A DNA stretch of 64,000 nucleotides from an uncultured Erysipelotrichaceae bacterium (GTDB lineage Bacteria; Bacillota_I; Bacilli_A; Erysipelotrichales; Erysipelotrichaceae), in contig CALBJM010000331.1 in assembly GCA_937893225.1 (NCBI GenBank), positions 4,194 through 68,193 on the forward strand, written 5' to 3'. Within the stretch, counting starts at the first letter, position 1. Each line of letters begins with the position of its first letter. This document shows positions 7,728-16,568 of this stretch, in pieces. The position numbers and the translations under genes were made by a program. The notes beneath the pieces are model-generated. The model worked only from the letters and a program-made list of their open reading frames with translations. It ran no database searches and was not told where the DNA came from.

Positions 7728-8429
7728 ATGGACGAAGAGAAACAAAAGAGAGCGGTGTTTAATGCAAGCAGTATTTCTAAATACCTTAAAGCAAACGGAA
7801 AAATGCCGCTTGACATTGGGTTCAACCGTGAAGAGGTAACCGAAAAAGACGCCGAACTGATCAAAGGTTATACGTTTGACTCGATTACCTTGAACTATAC
7901 ACACATTGAAAAGTTGTCAATGTTGCCGAAAGCGAAGTTTTACAAATTCAATCAAGCAATCATTGGTAAGTTTGATGACCTTGCATTGACAGACGATTAC
8001 AAACGGTGTGTATGGTTTGATAATTGTCCGACGTTAATCCCAAACTTAAAGTTTCTTCACGATTGGGTCAATGTCGTGTTGATACGTGATACACCAATTT
8101 TGAAAGCTGACGGGCTGGAAGACTTGGTGTTGAAATACAACAGAGCAATCAATTATAAAAATTGGTTCGGGATTGATTGCTTAATCATTCAACCGGCAAC
8201 GAAGTCTTTTATGAAATCCGCATTAGAGCATTTACCGAAAGACATCGTTGTTGATTTGGGTAATCCTGAATATCCGTTCGAAGAAAGAGAATGGGATAAG
8301 CAGTACCCATTGCATCATAGATGCGACATTAAAGCAAGAGATTGTGCGACGTTGAAAAAGAAATTCGAAGCACAATGTGAGCAAATAGCAAATGAAAACA
8401 AAGGAGAACGACTTTTAAGGGAGATCTAA
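7728..8429 (+). CDS. Repeat-like protein with IG-tail-like end (233 aa)
   Basis: Regularly spaced leucine and asparagine segments (for example F-D-S-I-T-L-N-Y-T and C-P-T-L-I-P-N-L-K-F-L) resemble a degenerate leucine-rich-repeat solenoid; this is an impression from spacing, not a match. The end G-E-R-L-L-R-E-I fits the C-terminal signature (G -8, L -4, I -1). The stop abuts the next ATG. Confidence 0.75.
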   Translation: MDEEKQKRAVFNASSISKYLKANGKMPLDIGFNREEVTEKDAELIKGYTFDSITLNYTHIEKLSMLPKAKFYKFNQAIIGKFDDLALTDDYKRCVWFDNCPTLIPNLKFLHDWVNVVLIRDTPILKADGLEDLVLKYNRAINYKNWFGIDCLIIQPATKSFMKSALEHLPKDIVVDLGNPEYPFEEREWDKQYPLHHRCDIKARDCATLKKKFEAQCEQIANENKGERLLREI

Positions 8430-8600
8430 ATGACATTTGCGCTAATTATAGTGTTGTTATACCGTTACACTACATTGTCAGGTTTTATGGCAGCAATCTT
8501 AACGGTATTGTGTATTAAATTTCCACTGTCATTGGGTGTGTTGTTATTCTTAATGCTGTTACCCAAAGACGAACTTTTTGAGGAGAAAAAAGATGAGTAA
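8430..8600 (+). CDS. Small membrane protein (56 aa)
   Basis: ATG immediately follows the preceding TAA. Two hydrophobic stretches (residues 2-10 and 16-45) make it very likely membrane-embedded; the tail is charged. It overlaps the start of the next gene by 8 nt. Confidence 0.6.
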   Translation: MTFALIIVLLYRYTTLSGFMAAILTVLCIKFPLSLGVLLFLMLLPKDELFEEKKDE

Positions 8601-8964
8601 AGTTGAAACGATCTACGAAGTTGTTACGAGCAGGGTTACGGGTGAAGAAAGGACGGTACCGACGTTTGTTCGTAAATTCAAATGTGGCTTTAAAGTCATG
8701 ACGACGTATTACGAAATGTGGAAAGAAGCGATGACGGTCGTCTATTATAAAGACGTTCGTGTCAGCCGTATTCATTCCATGAAAGACGTCAATGAAGAAC
8801 AGGCAAAAGCGTTCCTTGAAAATTTGCAGGATCTGGATTTGGCGGTTATCATTGCGACAGGAAATGTCAAACGCAAAAAGGAAGGTATTCGGACTGGAAA
8901 CAAAAAACGTTCTGTCAACGCCTACCTTGACAATACAATTGGTCACAAGGCGTTTGGTAAATAA
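8593..8964 (+). CDS. Hypothetical protein (123 aa)
   Basis: The ATG at 8593 is chosen over an upstream TTG because AGGAG lies 8 nt before it. Alpha/beta-like composition with a basic C-terminal part (K-R-K-K-E-G, N-K-K-R). Followed by a promoter-like region with an inverted repeat, so it ends a transcription unit or is read through. Confidence 0.75.
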   Translation: MSKVETIYEVVTSRVTGEERTVPTFVRKFKCGFKVMTTYYEMWKEAMTVVYYKDVRVSRIHSMKDVNEEQAKAFLENLQDLDLAVIIATGNVKRKKEGIRTGNKKRSVNAYLDNTIGHKAFGK

Positions 8965-8967
8965 TTG

Positions 8968-9011
8968 TTGACAACAGTGTGATGGTTGTGTAGTTTTATA
9001 CAACCATCACA
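8968..9011 (+). promoter_or_regulatory. Promoter overlapped by a 12-bp inverted repeat
   Basis: TTGACA at 8968-8973, 17-nt spacer and TAGTTT at 8991-8996 form a promoter with a weak -10. A perfect 12-bp inverted repeat (8978-8989 with 9000-9011, 10-nt loop) spans the spacer and -10 region. That is where an operator would sit, but as RNA it would also form a hairpin just before the ribosome site of the 9025 gene. A similar arrangement occurs at 10822. Confidence 0.6.
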
Positions 9012-9024
9012 ATTGGAGGGTACA

Positions 9025-10284
9025 ATGGAAAAAGAAAAAACTGTTAAGGTTAAGTCAATTCACGCAGAGGAAGAAATTGTCGATGAATTTGACATGACCG
9101 AGATTGCGAAGAATATGGGGTGTTACACCCCGGCACCTAAACAACAAAAACAGTGTCTTGATGCAAATGATGTTCAAGGCATTGTTGACGGTGTTCTTGA
9201 TGAAATGGACGGTGAAGACTTGACGGGTTTGACTGACGAAGAAGTCAGAAAAGAGTTCGATGAGCGCGTCGCCAAAAAACGTCAAGAAGAACAGAAGAAG
9301 CTGAACGAAGAAAACGGTCACATTAAAGCAAAAGCACCGAAAGGTGACAATCGATATTTGGCAAGTGATGATGTAGAAATCAATGCATTGCGTACTGCCA
9401 AATTGAAAGGTAAAGATCTTCATTGTTTGAAGATTGAACGTGATTGCCCTCGCAATATTGTTTTGGATACGTTGCGGGCGATGTGTCTCGAAGTAGAAGC
9501 TATTACGAAATGTAAAAAGGTTTCTGACTTCAGCGAATTTCCGTGTTTCCTTTCTGTTAAGGATTGGAACAACGACATTCAAGAACTTTCCGATGATGAA
9601 TATTGGGAAATTGACTTGAAAGAACCGTATGATTTAACGGAGGAAACGAAAGGGCAGATTGATGACGATTTGTATCCGTTAATCAATCAAGCAGTTCATT
9701 GTTTTTCATTTTATCGTAAAAAATCAAATTTCACTGAAGAAGATGGAATTTGGTTGGAAAAAAGTGAAGACGGTGAATGGCAACCGACTTTTACATATGC
9801 CGCGAGTGTAAATAAAGCTATCCGTGAAGTTATGCCTGAAAATGTTGACAAACTCTTCGGGTTTAACATAATGAATATGTTTTCCAAGAAGTCGATGGAA
9901 GCGATGAAGAAACGTGAAGCGACTTTCAATGAAGGCGAACGGAAAACTGTCGATAGCTTTATCAAAAGCTTGCAGAAACATTTAAGCAATGTAAAACCGG
10001 AAGACTTGATTAAAGATGTCAAGAAAAGTCTTTGCGATGTTCCTAAAATCATTTGGAACACTGTTGGTCTTGACATCGATGAAGACGAACGGCATCAGAT
10101 GATGTTCATTGCATATATGATGAACAAATGTTCTGAAACGTTTGCAAACATGGAAATCACTAAATTGGTTAAAACCAAAAGTGGTGATAAAGATGTTGAT
10201 GAAGGGTTTAAAGCATTCTTTGAAACCTTTAACATTGGTAAAATGGTGAAGAAGGCAAACAAGAATGATCAGAATAAAATTTAA
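9025..10284 (+). CDS. Hypothetical protein (419 aa)
   Basis: The ATG at 9025 follows TTGGAGGG; an upstream start would include the hairpin region. The N-terminal 110 residues are acidic and coiled-coil-like (K-K-R-Q-E-E-Q-K-K-L-N-E-E-N), the middle holds aromatic-rich alpha/beta sequence, and the C-terminal 150 residues are helical and lysine-rich. No catalytic motif or membrane segment. It overlaps a small gene at its end and lies upstream of the MoxR/VWA pair. Confidence 0.8.
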   Translation: MEKEKTVKVKSIHAEEEIVDEFDMTEIAKNMGCYTPAPKQQKQCLDANDVQGIVDGVLDEMDGEDLTGLTDEEVRKEFDERVAKKRQEEQKKLNEENGHIKAKAPKGDNRYLASDDVEINALRTAKLKGKDLHCLKIERDCPRNIVLDTLRAMCLEVEAITKCKKVSDFSEFPCFLSVKDWNNDIQELSDDEYWEIDLKEPYDLTEETKGQIDDDLYPLINQAVHCFSFYRKKSNFTEEDGIWLEKSEDGEWQPTFTYAASVNKAIREVMPENVDKLFGFNIMNMFSKKSMEAMKKREATFNEGERKTVDSFIKSLQKHLSNVKPEDLIKDVKKSLCDVPKIIWNTVGLDIDEDERHQMMFIAYMMNKCSETFANMEITKLVKTKSGDKDVDEGFKAFFETFNIGKMVKKANKNDQNKI

Positions 10285-10420
10285 ACCTAAAAACATCATC
10301 TACCGTATCTTTGTAGACGACCCTGATATGGCAGTCAAGGTCGCCTACACTGTTTTGGAATGTCGAAAAGATGACATTCAAGTTTTAACATTCAAAAAGA
10401 AAGGTACTGATTACGACTGA
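10265..10420 (+). CDS. Very small basic protein (51 aa)
   Basis: ATG lies inside the end of the preceding gene in another frame. The frame of 51 codons has the same codon style as its neighbours and ends just before the next gene's AAAGGAAG. Beta-like core with a basic C-terminus. Unrecognised. Confidence 0.5.
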   Translation: MIRIKFKPKNIIYRIFVDDPDMAVKVAYTVLECRKDDIQVLTFKKKGTDYD

Positions 10421-10444
10421 CCTTTCTTTGAAAGGAAGAGTAAA

Positions 10445-10810
10445 ATGAAAGCTGAAACAAAACTTCTCAAACTCGTTGAGAAAGTCAACGAAGCAAAAGA
10501 AAACAAACGGAAAGCTGAAGATGACATTAAGAAAGCTGAAGAAGCTATCATTCGAATTATGGGTGATGTTCCGAAGACTTCCGTTGAAAAGAATGGTGTC
10601 GCCTATACGATCACTATTGGTGACAATGTTCGTTATGCTTTGGTTGAAGAAGGAAAACGGAAAATGATTAACGATGTTCCGTTTGAATCAAATCTTTGGA
10701 AGAAGACGCCTGATATCGGTGAATGTCTGAACAATGAAGAAATGAAAGGTTTCGTGATTCAGAAAGAATTCACACCGAAAGTGATTATCAAGTCTTCGAA
10801 AGTCAACTAG
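10445..10810 (+). CDS. Hypothetical protein with N-terminal coiled coil (121 aa)
   Basis: Residues 1-40 are a lysine/glutamate-rich coiled coil (K-L-V-E-K-V-N-E-A-K-E-N-K-R-K); the remainder is beta-like with charged loops. Gene-end spacing and a following inverted repeat suggest it ends a transcript. A nucleic-acid-associated role is conceivable but unsupported. Confidence 0.75.
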   Translation: MKAETKLLKLVEKVNEAKENKRKAEDDIKKAEEAIIRIMGDVPKTSVEKNGVAYTITIGDNVRYALVEEGKRKMINDVPFESNLWKKTPDIGECLNNEEMKGFVIQKEFTPKVIIKSSKVN

Positions 10811-10821
10811 AAATAAATCTG

Positions 10822-10868
10822 TTGACAAACACCTGAAAACCGTATAGATATGATATCTATACGGTTTT
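10822..10868 (+). promoter_or_regulatory. Promoter with 15-bp perfect inverted repeat
   Basis: TTGACA at 10822-10827 and TAGATA at 10845-10850 (17-nt spacer). A perfect 15-bp inverted repeat with a 3-nt loop (10836-10850 with 10854-10868) covers the -10 region and the probable start. It could be a repressor operator for the MoxR gene or a terminator for the gene before; the latter would end in only a short U-run (GGTTTTGTTA). Confidence 0.6.
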
Positions 10869-10902
10869 GTTATGCAACCCAATTATTGTAGGAGTAAAAA
10901 CT

Positions 10903-12210
10903 ATGGGTATGTCTTTTAAAGAATCGTTGAAAGCTATCGACACAATTCGTGCTTGCACTATTAACAATGGTGCTTCGATTGTTCCGTTGCTTTTAGGTGA
11001 AACTGGTATCGGCAAAACCGAACTGGTTCGTGAATACTGCCAAGAAAACGGTCTGACGTTGATTACAATTCATGTATCGCAGATTGAACCGTCTGACTTG
11101 ACTGGTTTGTTCAAAATCAACCGTTACGGCAAGACGGACAACTGTTCCCCTTCGTGGTTGCCGTGGTTGTCTGAAGCTGAATTCGAAGCAATCAAGAAGA
11201 GTGGTGCGATTGAGGTTGAGGAACTGAACGTCTTGAAAGACGGTGTTATCAACCCGAATGGTGGCATCGTCTTTCTTGATGAAGTCAATCGTGGTCACGA
11301 AGATATTCGACAGTCGTTGTATCAGTTGATTAACGAACGTCGTATGCATACGTTTACCTTGCCGAACAATTATACGATTGTTGCGGCAGCGAACCCGTCA
11401 AACGGTTATGAAACGTATGATTTTGATAGAGCGTTGGTCAACCGTTTTGCATGGATTGATTTTCAACCGCAAGCGAAAGAGTCTGTCGAATACTTGTCTG
11501 ATAAATATTCGACATCGCCTGTCGTTCAGTGGTTGAAACACAATGACGAAATGATCGAACTGTATGCTGTTGATAAGCACGGCAATGCAGTATCGAATGA
11601 TATGGACGATCAGAAAACAATGTCGCCTCGTATCATTGAGCAAGGTATTATCTTGCTGGAAGAAATGCATCGTCGTCATTATCCGCAGAAACTGAAAAAT
11701 CAGATTTTGCGTTCGATTTGGAAGAAAGATGCGGTTGAAGCGTATTTGTCTTTCGATGAAGAAGCTGAAAATGCTATTGAATTGAAAGACATCTTTACCG
11801 GAAATTGGCACACACCTGTCAAGAAGTATGTTGAACAACAGAAACTTGATTTGTTGTCGGTCATTGTTTCTCGTATGGCACGGTTCTTCGTTGACTATGA
11901 GTTTGCGACACCACGTACCAATGAAGAAACAAAAATGGTGGAAAACGTTGTCGAATTCTACCACAATGTTCCAGAAGAGTTGTGTGTGACGTTCTTGTCG
12001 TCTTGCACTAATAAATACTTTGAACTGAAAGACGGTCGCAAGTATTTTGGTAAAAATTGCAAGGACGGGAAGTTGATTGTCAACGAACATCATCTGTGCA
12101 TGCAACCTGAATTTCGTGGCGGCAAAACTGAATACGCCAAGAATGAAATTGGTTCGGTTTTGAAGAGTGCCAAGAATTTGGGTGTTCTGGCGAACGGAAG
12201 CAAAAAGTAA
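10903..12210 (+). CDS. MoxR-family AAA+ ATPase
   Basis: ATP-driven chaperone-like AAA+ protein of 435 residues. Walker A G-E-T-G-I-G-K-T-E lies near residues 35-43, Walker B G-G-I-V-F-L-D-E-V-N-R-G near 120-131, and a sensor-1 segment A-A-A-N-P-S near 160, followed by F-D-R-A-L-V-N-R-F. In the MoxR family such ATPases work with a von Willebrand A protein to insert metals or remodel complexes; the next gene is exactly such a partner. The start at 10903 is set by GGAG; an upstream TTG is less likely. MoxR/VWA pairs are known from bacteria, archaea and some large phages. Its substrate here is unknown. Confidence 0.9.
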   Translation: MGMSFKESLKAIDTIRACTINNGASIVPLLLGETGIGKTELVREYCQENGLTLITIHVSQIEPSDLTGLFKINRYGKTDNCSPSWLPWLSEAEFEAIKKSGAIEVEELNVLKDGVINPNGGIVFLDEVNRGHEDIRQSLYQLINERRMHTFTLPNNYTIVAAANPSNGYETYDFDRALVNRFAWIDFQPQAKESVEYLSDKYSTSPVVQWLKHNDEMIELYAVDKHGNAVSNDMDDQKTMSPRIIEQGIILLEEMHRRHYPQKLKNQILRSIWKKDAVEAYLSFDEEAENAIELKDIFTGNWHTPVKKYVEQQKLDLLSVIVSRMARFFVDYEFATPRTNEETKMVENVVEFYHNVPEELCVTFLSSCTNKYFELKDGRKYFGKNCKDGKLIVNEHHLCMQPEFRGGKTEYAKNEIGSVLKSAKNLGVLANGSKK

Positions 12211-12220
12211 ATCAAGATGC

Positions 12221-12244
12221 ACGGGGGTTGAAACATACCCCCGT
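12221..12244 (+). terminator. GC-rich hairpin between the MoxR and VWA genes
   Basis: A perfect 8-bp stem (ACGGGGGT and ACCCCCGT) with an 8-nt loop, 10 nt after the MoxR stop. No U-tract follows, so it is more likely an attenuator or mRNA-processing signal that sets the ratio of the two partners. Confidence 0.5.
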
Positions 12245-12271
12245 CATTAACTTTAATTAAAGGAGTGTACA

Positions 12272-13564
12272 ATGACAACACATACCATTGACGAATTGAT
12301 TGCCGCTACATTTTCCGCAGTGGATATGGACGGTAAAACAAATTCGTATTATGCGCTTGTTTTGAGCAAATGCAAGAAATACGCAAGTAAAGAAGTTCCG
12401 ACAATGGGTGTTGCGTTTGATCAGCGTGGCAAACTGGTTTTGTTGTGGAATCCTGATTTTCTTCGAAGATTAACTGACGGTGAAGCGATTGCCGTCTTAA
12501 AACATGAAGCAATGCATATCTTCTTTAAGCATCTTGCACGGTTTCAGACGAAGAAAAATCATACGCGGGTTAACATCGCAACCGATATGGCTATCAATCA
12601 ATATTTGAGAGGATTGCCGGAAGGTTGTCAATTACCTGAAACATACAAACTTCCGAGAGGTTTGTCAGCTGATGCGTATCTGAAAGCATTGGAAGAACAA
12701 AACATTGCTGATGATAAGAAGATGTCTTGTGGTGGCATGGGTCAAGGTAACGGTGATCAATCACAAAAAGGTAGTGGTAACGATCAAGGTGAAGATGGTC
12801 AAGGCGGAGATCAAGACGGAAGCAGTGCCGGAACTGACAATCACGAAACATGGGACAAAGTCGTTGATGACAATGGCAAAATCATTGGCGATACTGAAAG
12901 CGAGGGGGTTGACACACAATCAACACTGGATAGGATTTCACGTGCAGTTGCTCAACGAATGAAAGAACAAGGTGATACACCCGCATGGGCAACGGCGGTT
13001 GTTGAAAATATGGACAAAAAATCAACACACAACTGGAAAAACGAATTGCGTGTGTTGGTTAATTCTGTATTATCAACAGACAAACGACGGTCACAGAAAC
13101 ATATTGATAGACGTTTGGCTTGCATTACTGATGAATTTCTTTTCCCCGGTAAAAAGAAAGATAGAAAACCGTCAGTCTTGCTGGTTCGTGATACGTCAGG
13201 ATCAATGTTTTGTGCGGAGACACAGGCAGCAGTTCTGACAGAAATGGTTGCAATCAGTCGTCGTGCTGAAGTTTTGGTATGCGATTGTGATACAGTCATC
13301 CATCAAGTATATAAAGTTCGTAAACCTTCGGACTTTAAAGAATACAAAGGTGGTGGCGGAACATCGTTTGTTGAACCTTTTGCAGAAGCTAAAAAGCGTA
13401 ATGTCGATGCAGTTATCTACTTGACAGACTTGTACGGTGAATTTCCTGATCCGAGAAATATCGGAAAGTATGCGAGAAACACTGTATGGGTAACGGTAGA
13501 AAGGGATGCTGATAGAAGTGACCCGCCGTTTGGCAAGGTTGTTCGCATTCAAGATGAACAATAA
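12272..13564 (+). CDS. Putative metallopeptidase-VWA protein, MoxR partner
   Basis: 430 residues. The N-terminal domain carries H-E-A-M-H (HExxH zinc motif) near residue 76 within L-K-H-E-A-M-H-I-F-F-K-H, as in the DUF2201 metallopeptidase-like domain. A glycine/glutamine/aspartate-rich linker (about 150-195) follows. The C-terminal VWA-like domain has a MIDAS D-T-S-G-S-M near 310 and a G-G-G-T-S-F loop. This layout is known for proteins paired with MoxR ATPases, as here. It probably binds metal and acts as the ATPase's substrate adaptor. Ribosome site AAAGGAG. Confidence 0.88.
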   Translation: MTTHTIDELIAATFSAVDMDGKTNSYYALVLSKCKKYASKEVPTMGVAFDQRGKLVLLWNPDFLRRLTDGEAIAVLKHEAMHIFFKHLARFQTKKNHTRVNIATDMAINQYLRGLPEGCQLPETYKLPRGLSADAYLKALEEQNIADDKKMSCGGMGQGNGDQSQKGSGNDQGEDGQGGDQDGSSAGTDNHETWDKVVDDNGKIIGDTESEGVDTQSTLDRISRAVAQRMKEQGDTPAWATAVVENMDKKSTHNWKNELRVLVNSVLSTDKRRSQKHIDRRLACITDEFLFPGKKKDRKPSVLLVRDTSGSMFCAETQAAVLTEMVAISRRAEVLVCDCDTVIHQVYKVRKPSDFKEYKGGGGTSFVEPFAEAKKRNVDAVIYLTDLYGEFPDPRNIGKYARNTVWVTVERDADRSDPPFGKVVRIQDEQ

Positions 13565-13570
13565 ACAATA

Positions 13571-13604
13571 AAGGAAGGGGTGATAAATCCCTTCCTTCTT
13601 TTTT
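13571..13604 (+). terminator. Rho-independent terminator
   Basis: A 9-bp perfect stem (AAGGAAGGG and CCCTTCCTT) followed by CTTTTTT, seven bases after the VWA gene. It closes the MoxR-VWA unit. Confidence 0.85.
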
Positions 13605-13619
13605 AAGGAGATTAAAACA

Positions 13620-14159
13620 ATGACGGAAAATGCGGAAAATGTTGAAAACGAAGTCAAACCTATTGTAGGTCATTGCTTAATCAATGGGTTTAGTTATGCA
13701 TTACCTATCAATGAACATATCATTATCGAAAGGTGCGCTCGTGACGAAAAGTACATCAATGAAAGAATGGCTGAATGTGAACCCGCCGAAAACCCCGCAA
13801 AGATAGTCGTCGGGTTAAGTCAATTCTTTAACACTGATAAACGAACGCAATTGTTTAGCATAGAGGATCCTGAAGATAACAGCAAGAAAATCTTAATCAT
13901 TCGGTTGAATGGTGATTTTGCTGTTTTCGTTTATCCTGATTTTGAATGTACAGTTGCAGGTAATGCTTCAATGAAATCCAAATACAATTCATTTGTATTT
14001 GATAAATACCTGAAATATGGCGCGGGGCGCAAGGGTGAAAAGTTTACAGTCACACTTAAAAAGAGTGACAGGTTTTACGGCACTATCAAAGAATACTTCA
14101 CACAGTATGGGTGTTGTTTTGATATGAATGTTGGAGAGTTTCTTATGGAGATGCTTTAA
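13620..14159 (+). CDS. Hypothetical protein with IG-tail end (179 aa)
   Basis: Starts 16 nt after the terminator with AAGGAG. Soluble alpha/beta-looking protein. Ends N-V-G-E-F-L-M-E-M-L, fitting the C-terminal signature (G -8, M -4, L -1), though its body does not obviously resemble the small array proteins. Function unknown. Confidence 0.75.
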   Translation: MTENAENVENEVKPIVGHCLINGFSYALPINEHIIIERCARDEKYINERMAECEPAENPAKIVVGLSQFFNTDKRTQLFSIEDPEDNSKKILIIRLNGDFAVFVYPDFECTVAGNASMKSKYNSFVFDKYLKYGAGRKGEKFTVTLKKSDRFYGTIKEYFTQYGCCFDMNVGEFLMEML

Positions 14160-14170
14160 CGGAGGTCGCA

Positions 14171-14860
14171 ATGTTAACAGAAGAACAAATTAAAAAGTTT
14201 GATGGCTTGCAAGCATATGTGTCGTGTGAATGCGATTATGAGCAAGCACAATTCGACTTTGAGGATTTGGTTGAGAAAGTCGACAATAATTGTTACATCC
14301 TTAAATCCTCATCTTATATATTCGATGGTGATGATTTTTACTTGCAAGATATTGTAGATATACCCAAGCTTGCAAGAGAGTCGTATTCAACCTTGCGTGA
14401 TATCTTTTTAGTTGCAACTGGTTGTGAAATGACAAAAGAGGATTACAACAGTGATTTTTCTGGTACATTTCAAGACCTTTTAAATCAGTTGCGATTCACC
14501 CAAGAATCAATCGAAGCATTGCAACCGTATTTCAAGATACCTGTGGAATGCTACGAAACGAAAGGTTGTGGTCAAGGTGATTATGCATTTGTCCTTTTGT
14601 TTGACGACGATGTAAGTGACAAAAAACGAAATGCAGAGATGCATAAATCTATTAACCATTTGTTTTGGGACGCGCCAATCTTTTGCCGATTGGTATTTGG
14701 TGACGGCACAGATTTTGTTGCGGAAGTTGAGGACAGATATGAATACGATAAAGATACATATTGGAAAAACTTCATCGAACAACTTGCATCTGAAATACCT
14801 GATGTAGAAGCTTTCGGAGAGTATCTTTTAGATTTGATGCCTGATGAACCGTCAAGTTGA
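14171..14860 (+). CDS. Hypothetical acidic protein (229 aa)
   Basis: GGAGGTCGC precedes the ATG. Strongly acidic with many Asp, Glu and Tyr and no long hydrophobic stretch. A charge-mimic or protein-binding role is imaginable from composition alone, which is weak evidence. Ends in E-P-S-S and lacks the IG-tail. Confidence 0.75.
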   Translation: MLTEEQIKKFDGLQAYVSCECDYEQAQFDFEDLVEKVDNNCYILKSSSYIFDGDDFYLQDIVDIPKLARESYSTLRDIFLVATGCEMTKEDYNSDFSGTFQDLLNQLRFTQESIEALQPYFKIPVECYETKGCGQGDYAFVLLFDDDVSDKKRNAEMHKSINHLFWDAPIFCRLVFGDGTDFVAEVEDRYEYDKDTYWKNFIEQLASEIPDVEAFGEYLLDLMPDEPSS

Positions 14861-14872
14861 GGAGTAAAGACA

Positions 14873-15478
14873 ATGAAAGAAATCACAGTCAAAACGTTTG
14901 CTGAACTGAAAGAAGCTTTTAAAGACGAAGAAAGAAACTTGACGATTGCCTTTAAGAACAATCGTATTACAAAGTTTCCGAAGATGAATATCGAACGTGA
15001 CAAAGGTGTTGTCATATTGAAGTTATACACACCTAAATTAACAACATTGAAAAATGTTCCGATGCCGTCACGATTTATGAATTGGCTTGATGTTGAAGAA
15101 GCCAGTTTAACAAAACTTGAAAATGCAAGTGAGTGCAATATAACAAACCCGTGTGTATGTTATTTGCCTTGCTTAAAGTTCGATAGCATCACTGTCACAA
15201 AAGAAAACACTTGTCAATCTGGTTTTATACGGTTGGCATTGGCGTGGCAACAGTTTATGCGAAACGATGTACAGAACATCTTTAATGTGTTCAGTACAAC
15301 AATTGTTCCGAGAGCTTGTGTACCTGAAATGGTATGCAATAATGTTGATGACTTAAATTTGCCGGAAGTTTTGAGAGATGTTGTTAAATCAACGGATATG
15401 TTGACAACAGTGGAAATCAATCTGGCAAGAAAGGTTATGGAAACTGAAATCGGGAATTTGACATTTTCATCTATATGA
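14873..15478 (+). CDS. Hypothetical protein with IG-tail end (201 aa)
   Basis: Starts at ATG after GAGGAG. Leucine/threonine-rich spacing (L-K-L-Y-T-P-K-L-T-T-L-K-N-V) suggests a solenoid or beta-rich fold. Ends E-I-G-N-L-T-F-S-S-I: the G and terminal I of the signature are present, with F instead of L at -4. Same length as the next gene (201 aa), which also ends with the signature. Confidence 0.75.
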   Translation: MKEITVKTFAELKEAFKDEERNLTIAFKNNRITKFPKMNIERDKGVVILKLYTPKLTTLKNVPMPSRFMNWLDVEEASLTKLENASECNITNPCVCYLPCLKFDSITVTKENTCQSGFIRLALAWQQFMRNDVQNIFNVFSTTIVPRACVPEMVCNNVDDLNLPEVLRDVVKSTDMLTTVEINLARKVMETEIGNLTFSSI

Positions 15479-15486
15479 GGTGAACA

Positions 15487-16092
15487 ATGAAAGAATATCG
15501 AAGCAGAGAGATCAAGATGTTTGTCGAAAGCGATTGTGAAGAATTCGACGACATTGATGTTGATTATTCACAGTACTATGAAACGGTTGATTTGCAAGAT
15601 TTACCGTATGCTGAAAACAGACTGTCAGCAAGGGTAGATTCGGTCAAAGGATTAAAGGTACGGGATTCTATTGATTGTATAGATTTCATTACCAATGGCT
15701 ATACAATAAAAGACCTTGACGTTTTAAATTTAGGCTTCGAGATTCCGTACCTTAATTTGACAATACACTTGTCAACAAATCTTGAAAACACAAATGAACT
15801 TTTGGAAGACTTGAAGAAGTTGGCAAAGGTTCGATGTGATAAATTTATGATTGTGTTTGTTCCGACAGATGATATGACGTGGCAACAGCAAAGAGATGCC
15901 TTGTTATATATTTTGCCGAGAGTGACATTGCCAATCGTTGAAGATTTGTGTCAAGTGAATACGGGTTCGAATCGTTTATCATACTTTACTGAAAAGGAAA
16001 AAGATGATGACGATAAGAAGCTTGACAATCTTTTCAAATGGGTGGTTGATAAAAACAGAACAGTTGGAAGCGATTGCTTGTTTGAAATATGA
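15487..16092 (+). CDS. Hypothetical protein with IG-tail end (201 aa)
   Basis: GAGGTG precedes the ATG 8 nt after the previous stop. The N-terminus is rich in Asp and Glu; the middle has solenoid-like leucine spacing (L-D-V-L-N-L-G-F-E-I-P-Y-L). Ends T-V-G-S-D-C-L-F-E-I, a full match to the C-terminal signature. Function unknown. Confidence 0.75.
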   Translation: MKEYRSREIKMFVESDCEEFDDIDVDYSQYYETVDLQDLPYAENRLSARVDSVKGLKVRDSIDCIDFITNGYTIKDLDVLNLGFEIPYLNLTIHLSTNLENTNELLEDLKKLAKVRCDKFMIVFVPTDDMTWQQQRDALLYILPRVTLPIVEDLCQVNTGSNRLSYFTEKEKDDDDKKLDNLFKWVVDKNRTVGSDCLFEI

Positions 16093-16107
16093 AAGGTGGT
16101 GATAGGT

Positions 16108-16557
16108 ATGTTGCCTTTATATGGTTATGCGAGTGAAGTCGAACGATTGTATAAAAGAACATATCTGAAAATATACAATCAAGATGGGTATGACATCAGT
16201 TTGGTAAAAGTTTTTGTAAACGGTGTCACGCCATATATAGACTACAAAGTCATACAGACACCTAAACGGAACTTGCGCTGTTTAAAACAATTCAAAACTT
16301 GTGAAGAAGGTTTGGATGCAGTGCTTGAAATGAATCCGTTCAGTAAGGATGTATGGTTAACTAAAATTGGTGGAAGGTATGCATTGTATATAAAGAAAGC
16401 TAAAATAATCAATACATACACAAAACCTTTTTGGACACCTGTTATCAATGAGTCGTTTTTGGAATTTATCGAACAGTGGAAAGGAACTATATCATCAGCG
16501 TTCGAACATTACAAAAACGTTAACAACGATGGTCAAGGATTGCTTGACACAATTTAA
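16108..16557 (+). CDS. Hypothetical protein with IG-tail-like end (149 aa)
   Basis: ATG at 16108 is preferred over the upstream GTG because AAAGGTGG lies at good spacing. Basic N-terminal half with tyrosines; ends G-Q-G-L-L-D-T-I (G -8, L -4, I -1). No family match. Confidence 0.7.
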   Translation: MLPLYGYASEVERLYKRTYLKIYNQDGYDISLVKVFVNGVTPYIDYKVIQTPKRNLRCLKQFKTCEEGLDAVLEMNPFSKDVWLTKIGGRYALYIKKAKIINTYTKPFWTPVINESFLEFIEQWKGTISSAFEHYKNVNNDGQGLLDTI

Positions 16558-16568
16558 GGAGAAAGACA

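Noticed and set aside
8515..9582. Long minus-strand frames opposite 8593-8964 and 9025-10284
   Set aside because: Antisense shadows of the lysine/glutamate-rich + strand genes; no start signals and biased composition.
11398..12222. Long minus-strand frame (274 codons) opposite the MoxR gene
   Set aside because: It lies wholly antisense to a gene with intact AAA+ motifs, has an implausible Phe/Arg/Gln-rich composition and no ribosome site.
13202..13673. Minus-strand frames of 86-151 codons opposite the VWA domain
   Set aside because: They overlap the clear MIDAS-containing coding sequence and a terminator.
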